DNA from: Mariniphaga sp041686935
GTDB taxonomy: Bacteria > Bacteroidota > Bacteroidia > Bacteroidales > Prolixibacteraceae
Length of the DNA: 64,000 nt
NCBI GenBank assembly: GCA_041686935.1
Contig: JAWLCW010000009.1
Coordinates: forward strand, 124,001-188,000
Reading direction: 5' to 3'
The notes under the pieces: model-generated
Databases searched by the model: none
What the model was told of the DNA's origin: nothing
Seen by the model: the letters and a program-made list of their open reading frames with translations, nothing else
Shown here: in pieces, positions 16,113-25,468 of the stretch
Position numbering within the stretch: position 1 is the stretch's first letter
Layout: the number at the start of each line of letters is the position of its first letter
Position numbers and translations under genes: made by a program

Positions 16113-18563
16113 ATGAAAACTAAACCGGTAATTATTATTCTTTTGGCAACTTTTCCCGTTTTCTTTTCCAACTGTAGCGGATTGGGAAAAGACAGTATTT
16201 TTACCAATAAATCCCGTCAGGAAATCCTTTTCGACTTCGACTGGCGATTTCACTGGGGAAATGCAGAAAATGCGCAATTGGTTGAATATGACGATTCGGA
16301 ATGGCGTTCAGTGGATTTACCACACGACTGGAGTATAGAAGACATTCCCGGAACAGACTCACCGTTGATTTCCACTGCCGTTGGCGGAATAAATACCGGA
16401 TATTATCTTGGAGGAACCAGTTGGTACCGTAAAACGTTTTCCGTTCCGGCCAAACTGAAAGGGAAAAAGGTTAGCATTATGTTTGAAGGCGTTTATATGA
16501 ACAGCGATGTCTGGCTGAACGGCGTTCACCTTGGAAATCATCCTTACGGCTATACAGCATTTGAGTTCGATTTAACCGGTTTGATAAAATTTGGTGAAGA
16601 AAATGTGCTGGCAGTTCAGGTAAAAAACGAAGGGCGCAACAGCCGCTGGTATTCCGGTTCAGGCATTTACCGCCACGTTTGGCTTTATGTTACCGAGCCT
16701 GTTCATATAAAAACCTGGGGTGTGGGAATATCCACGCCGGAAATTTCTGCTGAAAACGCGACGGTAAAAATTACGACAGATATTTTCAATCAAAGTGAAA
16801 TAAATCAAACTGTTCAGATAAGCGGAACTGTTTTTAATCCGTCAGGGGAAAAAGTTGCCGGATTTAACAGCGACGTTGAAATTGGATCAGGTATTGAAAT
16901 TTCAGATGTTCAGTTGGTACAGATAGAATCACCGGAATTATGGTCACCCGAAACACCGGAGTTATATAAAACGGTAATCGAATTAAAAAACAAAAAGGGT
17001 AAAACCGTTGATAAAAAAGTGGAACATTTTGGAATCCGAACCATCGAATTCAGCGTTGAAAACGGTTTTTTGCTGAATGGAAAACCGGTTTTGCTGAAAG
17101 GCGCCTGTGTGCACCACGACAACGGGCCTTTGGGCGCTGCGGCTTACGACCGGGCTGAAGAGCGCCGTGTGGAACTGCTCAAAGTCAGTGGTTTTAATGC
17201 TATCCGGTGTGCACACAATCCGCCCTCGGTGGCTTTTCTCGATGCCTGCGACCGGCTGGGAATGCTGGTTATTGATGAAGCTTTTGACATGTGGCGGCGG
17301 CCAAAAAATCCGCAGGATTACAGTAATTATTTTGACGAATGGTGGCAAACAGATATAAAAGCAATGGTTCTTCGCGACCGGAATCACCCGTCAATCATTA
17401 TGTGGAGCACTGGCAATGAAATTCCGGAACGGGGAGAACCGGAAGGGGCAGAAACATCAGAGATGCTTGCGGATTTTATAAAAAAACTTGACCCAACACG
17501 ACCGGTAACTGCCGCAGTAAACGGTTTAAATCCCGATAAAGACCCTTATTTTGCCACGCTCGATATTTCGGGTTACAATTATTCCTTTGGCGGCGACCAC
17601 GGGAAAAAAAGCATTTTTGAAATAGACCACGAACGGGTTCCTGACCGGATTATGTATTGTGCAGAATCCTATCCGCTGGAAGCTTTTGGCGCCTGGATGG
17701 ATGTCGTAAATCACACGTATGTTTTGGGCGATTTTGTGTGGACCGGATTTGATTATCTGGGCGAATCCAGTATTGGCTGGCGAGGCTATCCGCACGATGA
17801 AAGTTTTTATCCCTGGAACCATGCTTTTTGCGGCGACATTGACATTTGCGGATATAAACGCCCGCAGTCGTTTTACCGCGATGTGCTTTGGGAAGTGGGC
17901 GATCAGCTTTCCATTTTTGTAAAACCTCCAACTTCTTCATTTCCTGAAAAAGAAAACCGGGCAAGCTGGAGCAAATGGCACTGGCACGACCATGTGGCCG
18001 ACTGGAACTGGGAAGGTTATGAAAATCAAAATTTTGAAGTGAATGTTTATTCCGGCCACGAAAAAGTGGAACTTTTACTGAATGGCGAATCGCTGGGAAT
18101 GAAAGAAACCAATGTTGACAATGAGTTTACAGCAGTGTGGGAAGTGCCTTACCAACCCGGTGAATTGAAAGCTGTGGCAATGGCTGGTGAAAACGTAACT
18201 GCTGAACATGTTTTAAAATCGGCTGGTGCACCGGCCAAAATTCAGCTCACTGCAGACCGGACTAAACTTTCGGCCAACGGTCAGGATTTAAGTTATGTTA
18301 CTTTTGAATTGCTGGATGAAAACGGGTTCAGAAACCCAAAAGCAGAAAATCTGGTTCAGTTTGAAATCGGTGGGCCCGGTGAAATAGTGGCAGTGGCCAG
18401 TTCAAATCCTATGAGTACGGAAAGTTTCCGGCAACCGCAGCGAAAAGCCTGGCAGGGCAGGGGACTGGTCATATTGAAATCAGTGAAGGAAGGTGGCGAA
18501 ATCAACCTTCTGGTAAAGTCGGACGGACTGGAAACGGCTGAAATAAAATTAAGTTCTGAATAA
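16113..18563 (+). CDS. Glycoside hydrolase family 2 lipoprotein (beta-galactosidase-like)
   Basis: 816 residues from ATG 16113; an upstream in-frame ATG at 16074 would precede the signal peptide and is unlikely. The signal peptide ends in FFSNC-S, a plausible lipobox, so the protein is probably a surface or periplasmic lipoprotein. Domains: GH2 sugar-binding (about 25-190; RFHWGN, DLPHDWSIED, WYRKTF, WLNGVHLG), immunoglobulin-like (about 195-305), TIM barrel (about 310-600) with acid/base E436 in WSTGNE and nucleophile E518 in YCAES, then C-terminal beta domains (DUF4982-like, about 640-812). The two Glu are 82 residues apart, as usual. Beta-galactosidase is the default, but GH2 also includes mannosidases and glucuronidases, so the substrate is open. 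The gene stands alone, preceded by the nested palindromic element. Confidence 0.88.
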   Translation: MKTKPVIIILLATFPVFFSNCSGLGKDSIFTNKSRQEILFDFDWRFHWGNAENAQLVEYDDSEWRSVDLPHDWSIEDIPGTDSPLISTAVGGINTGYYLGGTSWYRKTFSVPAKLKGKKVSIMFEGVYMNSDVWLNGVHLGNHPYGYTAFEFDLTGLIKFGEENVLAVQVKNEGRNSRWYSGSGIYRHVWLYVTEPVHIKTWGVGISTPEISAENATVKITTDIFNQSEINQTVQISGTVFNPSGEKVAGFNSDVEIGSGIEISDVQLVQIESPELWSPETPELYKTVIELKNKKGKTVDKKVEHFGIRTIEFSVENGFLLNGKPVLLKGACVHHDNGPLGAAAYDRAEERRVELLKVSGFNAIRCAHNPPSVAFLDACDRLGMLVIDEAFDMWRRPKNPQDYSNYFDEWWQTDIKAMVLRDRNHPSIIMWSTGNEIPERGEPEGAETSEMLADFIKKLDPTRPVTAAVNGLNPDKDPYFATLDISGYNYSFGGDHGKKSIFEIDHERVPDRIMYCAESYPLEAFGAWMDVVNHTYVLGDFVWTGFDYLGESSIGWRGYPHDESFYPWNHAFCGDIDICGYKRPQSFYRDVLWEVGDQLSIFVKPPTSSFPEKENRASWSKWHWHDHVADWNWEGYENQNFEVNVYSGHEKVELLLNGESLGMKETNVDNEFTAVWEVPYQPGELKAVAMAGENVTAEHVLKSAGAPAKIQLTADRTKLSANGQDLSYVTFELLDENGFRNPKAENLVQFEIGGPGEIVAVASSNPMSTESFRQPQRKAWQGRGLVILKSVKEGGEINLLVKSDGLETAEIKLSSE

Positions 18564-18680
18564 CCTGCTATTTTTATTTTTTCATCAAACCTACTATATA
18601 ACAAAAGCAGAAAGCGACGGCGTCGCGATAATATTTGCAGAACAAATGCTGTTGATTTTATTACCCGATTAATTCCTTTT

Positions 18681-20330
18681 TTACATCAGAAAACTAAGCA
18701 GAATACCGGCTGCCACTGCCGAACCGATAACCCCCGAAACATTGGGCGCCATGGCGTGCATCAGCAGGTGGTTGGTCGGGTCTTCCTTCAGTCCCATGTG
18801 TTGTACAACCCGTGCACTGTCGGGCACAGCCGAAACTCCGCAGGCGCCAATCATCGGATTAATTTTGTTGTTCTTTTTCATGAACAGGTTCATCAGTTTT
18901 GCCCCGGCAACTCCGCCGGCGGTGGCAATAACAAACGAAGCGGCTCCCAGTCCGAATATTTTTACAGATGACGGAACCAGAAACACATCAGCCTGTGTGG
19001 ATGCACCAACCGTAATTCCGAGCAGGATGGTAATGGTATCAATCAGCGCATTGCTTGCGGTATTGGCCAACCGTTTGGTTACACCCGATTCTTTCAGCAG
19101 GTTTCCGAAAAACAACATTCCCAGCAGTGGCAGTGCCGATGGTGCAATATATGCCGTTAAAAGCAGGCCCACTATGGGGAACAACACTTTTTCGAGCTTG
19201 GAGACCGCACGCGGTGGTTTCATTTTTATTCTTCTCTCCCGTTTTGAAGTAAGAAGTTTGATAACAGGAGGCTGGATAACGGGAACCAGTGCCATATACG
19301 AATAGGCTGCAATGGCAATGGGACCGATGAGGTTTTTAACCACTTCGCCGTTGGCCATCACATTCATCCCGTTGGCCAGTTTTGATGAAATAAAAATAGC
19401 TGTCGGCCCGTCGGCGCCACCAATAATACCGATTGCACCGGCTTCTGGCGGAGCAAATCCCAGCCAGATAGCGCCAAGAAAAGTAAGAAAAATACCTATT
19501 TGGGCAGCCGCTCCCAGCAGCATAAGTTTCGGATTGGAAATCAGCGACGAGAAGTCGGTCATGGCGCCAATTCCCAGAAAAATCAGTGGCGGATACCATC
19601 CCTGTACCACCCCCTGATACAGAATATTCATTACCGAGCCAGGCTCGTAAATACCAAGTTTCAGATTAAAATCAACCGCCTGAAACATCGGAATGTTCCC
19701 TATCAGGATGCCAAAACCGATTGGAATAAGCAAAAGCGGTTCAAATTCGTAGCGAATACCTAGATAAATGAAAATCAGACCGATTACCATCATTACCAGG
19801 TGCTTCCACGAAACATTGGCGAACCCCGAAAATTCGTAAAAATTAAGCAGGCCCGAAACTGCGCCGCTGTATTTTTTATATTCAAAACCGTCGCCCGCTA
19901 TTGTGCCGTCACCCGAAATATAAAGCACACGCTGAGGGAGCCTTACCGTTTTCTGCACGGTTACATAGTCGGTTGAAGAAGTATTGGGATCCATGTTTTT
20001 CCGCAGTTGCGTAACATTTACCGGGTTAAAATCGAGAATAATTTTATCTCCCGAAACACGGAACCGTCCGTTATATCTTTGTTTGGCCGAATCGAGGGTA
20101 AACGTATTATTTGATTCAAAGCTGAACGTTTTAAACCGTTTTACTGTTTCTGGTTCTTCGCCTGGAACAACATCTTCCGGATTGTAGGTAGGCACCGGAA
20201 CATACCCGTCGCTTTTGTTTACCCACTTTCCGCTGATAATTTTTTCGCTGACACCCTTTTCGTTACCCTGAGCGACAAACGATGAAAAAATGGCCGCGAA
20301 AAGGAATAAAGTCTGGATTATTTTTCTCAT
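18681..20330 (-). CDS. Na+-translocating decarboxylase beta subunit with N-terminal beta-rich extension
   Basis: 549 residues; family members are usually about 375-430. The first 20 residues are a signal peptide. Residues about 25-150 form an extra beta-rich segment (GKWVNKSDGY, NTFTLDSAKQRYNGRFRVSGDKIILDF) resembling a lipocalin-like domain, which would lie outside the membrane. From about 170 on the protein is a typical OadB/MmdB/GcdB carboxybiotin decarboxylase with about ten membrane helices and the signature GIIGGADGPTAIF. In the complex it decarboxylates carboxybiotin and pumps Na+ out. It is the last gene of the operon with the carboxyltransferase, biotin carrier and OadG-like subunits, 18 bases after the biotin carrier gene. 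There is no sign of a frameshift at the fusion point. Confidence 0.92.
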   Translation of the reverse strand: MRKIIQTLFLFAAIFSSFVAQGNEKGVSEKIISGKWVNKSDGYVPVPTYNPEDVVPGEEPETVKRFKTFSFESNNTFTLDSAKQRYNGRFRVSGDKIILDFNPVNVTQLRKNMDPNTSSTDYVTVQKTVRLPQRVLYISGDGTIAGDGFEYKKYSGAVSGLLNFYEFSGFANVSWKHLVMMVIGLIFIYLGIRYEFEPLLLIPIGFGILIGNIPMFQAVDFNLKLGIYEPGSVMNILYQGVVQGWYPPLIFLGIGAMTDFSSLISNPKLMLLGAAAQIGIFLTFLGAIWLGFAPPEAGAIGIIGGADGPTAIFISSKLANGMNVMANGEVVKNLIGPIAIAAYSYMALVPVIQPPVIKLLTSKRERRIKMKPPRAVSKLEKVLFPIVGLLLTAYIAPSALPLLGMLFFGNLLKESGVTKRLANTASNALIDTITILLGITVGASTQADVFLVPSSVKIFGLGAASFVIATAGGVAGAKLMNLFMKKNNKINPMIGACGVSAVPDSARVVQHMGLKEDPTNHLLMHAMAPNVSGVIGSAVAAGILLSFLM

Positions 20331-20348
20331 TTTTTTAAATCTTACCGG

Positions 20349-20774
20349 TTAACCAATTTCAATGAGAACGTCATCCTGCTGAACGGCATCACCCACATTT
20401 ACTTTAATTGATAAAACCTCGCCACCTTTGGTTGTTTGTATCTGGTTTTCCATTTTCATGGCCTCCATTACCAGAAGATTCATACCTTCGGTTACCATGT
20501 CGCCAACCGAAATGTTCAGTTTTAAAATGGTTCCAGGAAGCGGTGCGGTGACTTCATGTTTACCGGTGGTTTCTTTCTTTTTAATCTGTCCTTCTCCGGG
20601 AAGTTTTTCAATCGGTTTCCGAACCAGGCGCGGCGTTTTTGTGGTTTTAATTTCGTTGTGTACAACTACCTCGTAGCGGGTACCGTTCACATCAACTTCG
20701 GCAATATTGTCTTCCAAATCTTTTATGTGGACATCGTAATTGTTTCCACTAATTGTAAATTTATATTTCTTCAT
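20349..20774 (-). CDS. Biotin carrier subunit of methylmalonyl-CoA decarboxylase
   Basis: 141 residues. The C-terminal half (about 72-141) is a biotinyl/lipoyl domain with the biotin acceptor motif EAMKME, K107. A short N-terminal domain (about 1-45) and a charged Pro/Lys linker (TPRLVRKPIEKLPGEGQIKKKE) precede it. It shuttles CO2 as carboxybiotin from the carboxyltransferase to the membrane beta subunit. The gene sits between the OadG-like and beta subunit genes, with spacings of 12 and 18 bases, so co-translation in one operon is clear. Confidence 0.92.
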   Translation of the reverse strand: MKKYKFTISGNNYDVHIKDLEDNIAEVDVNGTRYEVVVHNEIKTTKTPRLVRKPIEKLPGEGQIKKKETTGKHEVTAPLPGTILKLNISVGDMVTEGMNLLVMEAMKMENQIQTTKGGEVLSIKVNVGDAVQQDDVLIEIG

Positions 20775-20786
20775 CGGTATGCAATT

Positions 20787-21152
20787 TTAATTTTTAGGCC
20801 AGTTTTGGGTAACACTGTAAATTTTTGAACTCCAGGGCGAATAAGCTTTTCGTACCTGTTTAATCGTAACAACATTGCTTTCTTCGTCGTGCAGTTCGTT
20901 AAAATACAAATGCAGTGCAAGGCTGATAGCTGCTGTAACGTTCCCTTCAATTGGCAAATCTGCTTCCGACTTTGATTTTTCAGATTGTATGGCACCGTTT
21001 TTCTTTTTGAACTTCATATTAATTATTTTGGGAAGCCGGGAAAAAACGATAAAAAGCAGCGTTAAAGAAGCCAACACAATTCCAAATCCAACAATAGCTA
21101 CAGTAATGCCAAAATCAAACGGATTGATCAAAAGTGAAAACAAAAGGTTCAT
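20787..21152 (-). CDS. OadG-like small membrane subunit of the decarboxylase
   Basis: 121 residues with one N-terminal membrane helix (about 13-38, FGITVAIVGFGIVLASLTLLF) and a cytoplasmic tail. This is the size and layout of the gamma/delta (OadG/MmdD) subunit that stabilises the membrane decarboxylase. The C terminus SPWSSKIYSVTQNWPKN is typical of the family, where a short W-rich end contacts partner subunits. It lies 11 bases after the carboxyltransferase gene and 12 before the biotin carrier. Confidence 0.8.
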   Translation of the reverse strand: MNLLFSLLINPFDFGITVAIVGFGIVLASLTLLFIVFSRLPKIINMKFKKKNGAIQSEKSKSEADLPIEGNVTAAISLALHLYFNELHDEESNVVTIKQVRKAYSPWSSKIYSVTQNWPKN

Positions 21153-21163
21153 GGCATTTTATT

Positions 21164-22723
21164 TTAGAGTGGAATATTTGAATGTTTTTTGGGCGGATTT
21201 ACCAGTTTTTTTGTAGCCAGGCTCTGTAACCCGCGAATAACCCGGAATCGTGTATTTCGTGGTTCAATAATATCGTCGATGTATCCCAGAGCAGCAGCCT
21301 GGTACGGATTGGCAAATTTTTCCCTGTACTCTTCTTCGTGGTCGGCAATAAATTTGGCCCGTTCTTCCGGGTTTTCAATTTCAGCAAGTTTTTTACCATG
21401 AAGCACTTCCACAGCTCCCGACGCTCCCATAACGGCAATTTCGGCAGTTGGCCAGGCATAATTCAAATCGCCCCTTAATTGTTTGCACGACATAACATCG
21501 TGTGCGCCGCCATACGATTTTCGCAGGGTAACGGTAATTTTCGGAACGGTTGCCTCGCCATAAGCGAACATCAGTTTGGCGCCGTGTGTAATAATGCCTC
21601 CGTATTCCTGCCTGCTTCCGGGAAGAAACCCTGGCACATCAACAAGGGTGAGAATCGGAATGTTAAATGCGTCGCAAAATCTTACAAAACGGGCTGCTTT
21701 TCGCGAAGCCTCAATGTCGAGCACACCGGCCAGGTAATTGGGCTGGTTGGCTACAATTCCAACCGGATGTCCATCGAATTTGGCAAAACCCACCACAATA
21801 TTTTTAGCATAGTTCCGGTGAATTTCAAGAAATTCAGAATAGTCAACTATTGAAGTGATTACGTCGGTTACATCGTAAGGCTGGTTCGGGTTTTCGGGAA
21901 TAATTTCGTTCAGGAAATCTTCCATCCGGTCTATTGGATCGGAGTTTTCGGTTACAATTGGATCTTCGAGGTTGTTCTGCGGCAAAAAGGTAAGCAATTT
22001 GCGGATTAGCATCAATCCTTCTTTTTCGTCTTCAACCAGAAAGTGGGAAACACCCGATTTGGAAGCATGAATTTTTCCGCCACCCAGGTCTTCAGTTGAA
22101 ATATCTTCGCCGGTAACCGTTTTCACCACTTTTGGGCCGGTAACGAACATGTAGGAGTTCTGTTCGGTCATCATAATAAAGTCGGTGAGGGCAGGCGAGT
22201 AAACAGCTCCGCCGGCACACGGTCCGAAAATAGCCGAGATTTGCGGTATAACACCAGATGCAAGAATATTCCGTTCAAAAATTTCGGCGTAACCGGCCAG
22301 CGAAGTCACGCCTTCCTGAATACGGGCGCCGCCCGAATCGTTGATACCAATAAGCGGGGCGCCGGCTTTCATGGCCATGTCCATCACTTTGCAGATTTTC
22401 TGGGCAAATGTTTCGGAAAGCGAACCGCCAAAAACGGTAAAATCCTGGGAAAACACGTAAACCACGCGTCCGTCAATGGTGCCGTGACCGGTTATAACAC
22501 CGTCGCCAAGGAACTTTTTCTTTTCCATGCCGAAGTTGGTGCACCGGTGTGTTACAAACATATCAAACTCTTCAAAGCTACCTTCGTCTAGCAACAGTTC
22601 AATGCGTTCGCGGGCAGTAAACTTGCCTTTACGGTGCTGAGCCTCTATCCGGTTTAATCCTCCGCCAAGTTTGGCTTCAGCCCGTAATTCAATTAATTTT
22701 TTTATTTTATCCTGGGTACTCAT
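21164..22723 (-). CDS. mmdA: Methylmalonyl-CoA decarboxylase carboxyltransferase subunit (MmdA)
   Basis: 519 residues, about the usual length for carboxyltransferase subunits of the propionyl-CoA carboxylase/methylmalonyl-CoA decarboxylase family. Visible motifs: AQHRKGKFTARERIELLLDEGSFEE is the conserved start, then YVFSQDFTVFGGSL, INDSGGARIQEG, IFGPCAGGAVYSPALTDF, VTGPKVVKTVTGE, and in the second half VPGFLPGSRQEYGGIITHGAK and LRKSYGGAHDVM. It transfers the carboxyl group of (S)-methylmalonyl-CoA to biotin. The genes around it (epimerase before; OadG, biotin carrier and beta subunit after) show that it works as the decarboxylase rather than as a carboxylase. No biotin carboxylase gene is present in the window. 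Confidence 0.92.
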   Translation of the reverse strand: MSTQDKIKKLIELRAEAKLGGGLNRIEAQHRKGKFTARERIELLLDEGSFEEFDMFVTHRCTNFGMEKKKFLGDGVITGHGTIDGRVVYVFSQDFTVFGGSLSETFAQKICKVMDMAMKAGAPLIGINDSGGARIQEGVTSLAGYAEIFERNILASGVIPQISAIFGPCAGGAVYSPALTDFIMMTEQNSYMFVTGPKVVKTVTGEDISTEDLGGGKIHASKSGVSHFLVEDEKEGLMLIRKLLTFLPQNNLEDPIVTENSDPIDRMEDFLNEIIPENPNQPYDVTDVITSIVDYSEFLEIHRNYAKNIVVGFAKFDGHPVGIVANQPNYLAGVLDIEASRKAARFVRFCDAFNIPILTLVDVPGFLPGSRQEYGGIITHGAKLMFAYGEATVPKITVTLRKSYGGAHDVMSCKQLRGDLNYAWPTAEIAVMGASGAVEVLHGKKLAEIENPEERAKFIADHEEEYREKFANPYQAAALGYIDDIIEPRNTRFRVIRGLQSLATKKLVNPPKKHSNIPL

Positions 22724-22750
22724 TATAAAATCGGGTTAAGGTGATTTTTC

Positions 22751-23152
22751 TTATTTGCTGCAGATTTCTGTAAGAACTCCCAGTGTAGATTTGGGATGTA
22801 AAAATCCGATATTCAAGCCTTCAGCGCCTTTGCGTCCTTTCTGGTCAATGAGGCGAACACCATTGTTTTCCAGTTCTTCAAGTGACTGGTCAACATTGTC
22901 AACAGCGTAGGCAATATGGTGCATGCCTGGGCCTTTCTTTTCAATAAACTTCCCAATCGGCCCTTCCGGGTCGGTGGATTCCAGCAATTCAATTTTGGTT
23001 TGTCCCACCATAAAAAAGGCGGTTTTAACTTTCTGATCTTTTACTTCTTCCACAGCATAGCATTTTAGTCCCAGCATGTTTTCGTAAAAAGGAATAGCCT
23101 CTTCCAGACTGTTCACTGCAATACCAATGTGTTCAATATGTGAAATCTTCAT
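22751..23152 (-). CDS. mce: Methylmalonyl-CoA epimerase
   Basis: 133 residues, a single glyoxalase/VOC-fold unit pair. It begins ISHIEHIGIAVNSLEEAIPFYENML with the metal-ligand His early and contains KIELLE, GPGMHHIAYAVDN and FLHPKSTLGVLTEI, all typical of the family. It interconverts (R)- and (S)-methylmalonyl-CoA, joining the mutase product to the decarboxylase encoded directly downstream (27 bases). The mutase genes are not in the window. Confidence 0.95.
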   Translation of the reverse strand: MKISHIEHIGIAVNSLEEAIPFYENMLGLKCYAVEEVKDQKVKTAFFMVGQTKIELLESTDPEGPIGKFIEKKGPGMHHIAYAVDNVDQSLEELENNGVRLIDQKGRKGAEGLNIGFLHPKSTLGVLTEICSK

Positions 23153-23167
23153 GGCTGTTATTTTTTG

Positions 23168-24484
23168 TTAATGGTTGTTTTCGTCCCAAATAAAATGAAA
23201 GTGAGGTCCAAATCGTTCAAAAGCAGCTTTGTCGAGCTCTTCCTGATGATCGGGATGTGCGATGGAGATAATCAGTTTGGCGCGGTCCTGCAATGTTCTG
23301 CCGTAAAGGTTTACCGCACCAAATTCAGTAACCAGCCAGTGAATGTTGGCGCGTGTACTTACCACGCCGGCGCCGGGTGTAAGAATAGGCGCAATTTTGC
23401 TGATGCCTTTATTGGTTACCGAAGGCATGGCGATAATCGGTTTTCCACCGTCACTGAGCGATGCTCCGCGCAAAAAGTCGATTTGGCCGCCAACACCCGA
23501 ATAAAATTTGGTTCCGATAGAATCGGCGCAAACCTGTCCGGTAATGTCAACCTGAAGCGCTGAGTTAATGGCAGTTACTTTCGGGTTTTTGGCAATCACA
23601 TTCACCCGGTTGGTATAGCGTACATCAAGCATGGCAACCCCTGGATTATCATCAATAAATTCGTACAGTTTTTTTGAACCCATCAGGAAAGTGGCAACCA
23701 GCTTGCCTTTGTCAATTTTTTTGTTTTTCCCGTTTACCACCCCTTTGTCAACAAGTGGCAGAATACCGTCGGCAAACATTTCGGAGTGCACGCCAAGGTC
23801 TTTGTGGTTTCCGAGCATAGTTAACACGGCATTTGGAATAGCGCCAATACCCATTTGCAGGGTGGCGCCGTCTTCAACCAGTTCGGCCACATAGCGTCCT
23901 ATTTTACGGTCGGTATCGCTGATTGGACCGGGTTCGGCCGTAATTAACTCGCTGTCGTCTTCCACAAACAGGTCAATTTCATTTGTATGAATCATGGCGT
24001 CGCCAAATGCACGCGGTACGTTCGGGTTTACAATGGCAATAACCGTATCGGCTTTTTCAACGGCGGCCAGGGTGGCATCAACCGAAGTTCCAAGCGATGC
24101 ATATCCAAATTTATCGGGTACCGAAATCTGAACCATCGCTACGTTTACCTTCAGGTATCCTTCGCGAATGAGCCGCTGGGTTTCCTGCAGAAATACCGGG
24201 ATATAATCGGCATAACCGGCCTGGGTTTGTTTTCGTACGTTGTGCCCCACAAAAAAGGATTCCAACTGAAAAATTCCCTCAAACTCCTGATTGGCATAAG
24301 GAGCATCCCCTTCGGTGTGAATATGCTGGATGCGTACATTTCTGAACTCTTTATTCCGGCCCCGTTCGCACATGGCCTGAATAAGCGGGTGTGGCGTTAC
24401 GGCTACACTGTGAAGGTGAACACGGTCGTTGGATTTAATAACTTTTACTGCTTCTTTTGCACTGATAAACTTAATATTTTTCAT
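23168..24484 (-). CDS. Acetyl-CoA hydrolase/CoA-transferase family protein (likely propionyl-CoA:succinate CoA transferase)
   Basis: 438 residues with the N-terminal and C-terminal halves of the acetyl-CoA hydrolase/4-hydroxybutyrate CoA-transferase family: ISAKEAVKVIKSNDRVHLHS at the start, QMGIGAIPNAVLTML and GVGGQIDFLRGASLS later. As first gene of the operon with epimerase and methylmalonyl-CoA decarboxylase it would move CoA between propionyl-CoA and succinate (or acetate), closing the succinate-to-propionate route; this specificity is inferred from context. It is followed by the epimerase gene after 15 bases. A candidate Bacteroidota promoter lies about 140 bases upstream. Confidence 0.88.
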   Translation of the reverse strand: MKNIKFISAKEAVKVIKSNDRVHLHSVAVTPHPLIQAMCERGRNKEFRNVRIQHIHTEGDAPYANQEFEGIFQLESFFVGHNVRKQTQAGYADYIPVFLQETQRLIREGYLKVNVAMVQISVPDKFGYASLGTSVDATLAAVEKADTVIAIVNPNVPRAFGDAMIHTNEIDLFVEDDSELITAEPGPISDTDRKIGRYVAELVEDGATLQMGIGAIPNAVLTMLGNHKDLGVHSEMFADGILPLVDKGVVNGKNKKIDKGKLVATFLMGSKKLYEFIDDNPGVAMLDVRYTNRVNVIAKNPKVTAINSALQVDITGQVCADSIGTKFYSGVGGQIDFLRGASLSDGGKPIIAMPSVTNKGISKIAPILTPGAGVVSTRANIHWLVTEFGAVNLYGRTLQDRAKLIISIAHPDHQEELDKAAFERFGPHFHFIWDENNH

Positions 24485-24896
24485 CTTTTACAATTAAATG
24501 GCTTCGTCGGAATCCGATAAAAATGGACCATGATTGATTAGACGAGGTAAAACGAAAACTGTTTTTCATGGCGTATTTTATGTTTTTCCGGTTAAATAAT
24601 CGGGTATTCAATTTCAGGCCGCAAATATAAAAAAACTATAGGCCATAAAAACTTTCGAATATCATTATTGGATGTTCAAAAGGTTTTGTAAAGTATTTGT
24701 TAAAAAAGATTTGTTTCAATGTTAAACTCATGGGAAAAAGTCATAATCCAATATTTATAAAAGCCGATTTAATCAGATTTAACAGTGAAATGGGTTTTTC
24801 AAAAAGGGTGTGTTAAGAAAGCTTCATTTTTGAACCTTTCTTTTTTATATCTGTTCAAATTTTCATAATTTTATCCAAAATTAAAACCTACACATC
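24485..24896. other. Divergent spacer between the propionate operon and ferritin
   Basis: This 412-base spacer must hold promoters in both directions. Apart from the minus-strand -7 candidate at 24622-24629 I see no clear element: there is no strong dyad, no iron box I can recognise, and no open frame worth calling. The part from 24650 to 24896 is AT-rich. Confidence 0.5.
24622..24629 (-). promoter_or_regulatory. Predicted -7 element of the propionate operon promoter
   Basis: On the minus strand this reads TATATTTG, matching TAnnTTTG. It would give a leader of roughly 130 bases before the CoA-transferase ATG at 24484. I could not find a matching -33 element. Confidence 0.4.
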
Positions 24897-25418
24897 ATGT
24901 TAAAGGAAAAAGTATTAAAAGCTTTAAATGAACAGATTAATGCAGAGCAATATTCAGCCCTGCTTTATTTATCCATGTCGGCCTGGTTTGAAGACAAAGG
25001 CTTTCCCGGTTTTGCCAACTGGATGTATGTACAATACCAGGAGGAACTTACCCATGCCAACAAAATTTTTAAATATGTAGTTGAGCGAAGTGGCAAAGTG
25101 GAATTGAAGGCAATTGAACAAATGCCGGTTAAATTCGAAAGTGTCCTTCAGGTGGTCGAAAAAACACTGGCTCACGAGCAGCATGTTACCGAACTCATTA
25201 ACAACCTGGTTGATGTGGCTGTTGAAGCGCGGGACCATGCCACGCAGAGTTTCCTGCAGTGGTTTGTGGATGAGCAGGTGGAAGAAGAAGCCAATGTAAC
25301 TGAAATTCTCGACAGCCTCAAATTAATTGAAGGCGAAAGCAGGGGCAATGGTTTGTTTATGCTCGACAGGGAATTGCGGCAGCGTGTCTTTGTAGATGAA
25401 ACTCAGGCAGCAGAATAA
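24897..25418 (+). CDS. Ferritin (FtnA type)
   Basis: 173 residues, normal for bacterial non-heme ferritin. Ferroxidase residues match the E. coli FtnA numbering exactly: E17, E50, H53, E94, Q127 and E130. The five-helix four-bundle pattern is clear (EQINAEQYSALLYLSM, YQEELTHANKIFKY, AHEQHVTELINNL, QWFVDEQVEEEANV). It oxidises Fe(II) and stores iron in the cytoplasm as a 24-mer. It is a single-gene unit with its own terminator 25 bases after the stop. Confidence 0.97.
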   Translation: MLKEKVLKALNEQINAEQYSALLYLSMSAWFEDKGFPGFANWMYVQYQEELTHANKIFKYVVERSGKVELKAIEQMPVKFESVLQVVEKTLAHEQHVTELINNLVDVAVEARDHATQSFLQWFVDEQVEEEANVTEILDSLKLIEGESRGNGLFMLDRELRQRVFVDETQAAE

Positions 25419-25443
25419 TTTTGACTTGAAAATGCGAAATATA

Positions 25444-25468
25444 AAGGCTGCCAGTGTGCAGCCTTTTT
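25444..25468 (+). terminator. Intrinsic terminator of the ferritin gene
   Basis: Stem AAGGCTGC (25444-25451) pairs with GCAGCCTT (25458-25465) around the loop CAGTGT, and a short T run follows. Confidence 0.85.

Noticed and set aside
18614..18626. Terminator between the GH2 gene and the decarboxylase operon
   Set aside because: GCGAC-GGC-GTCGC forms a 5-bp stem but no T run follows on either strand within a useful distance.
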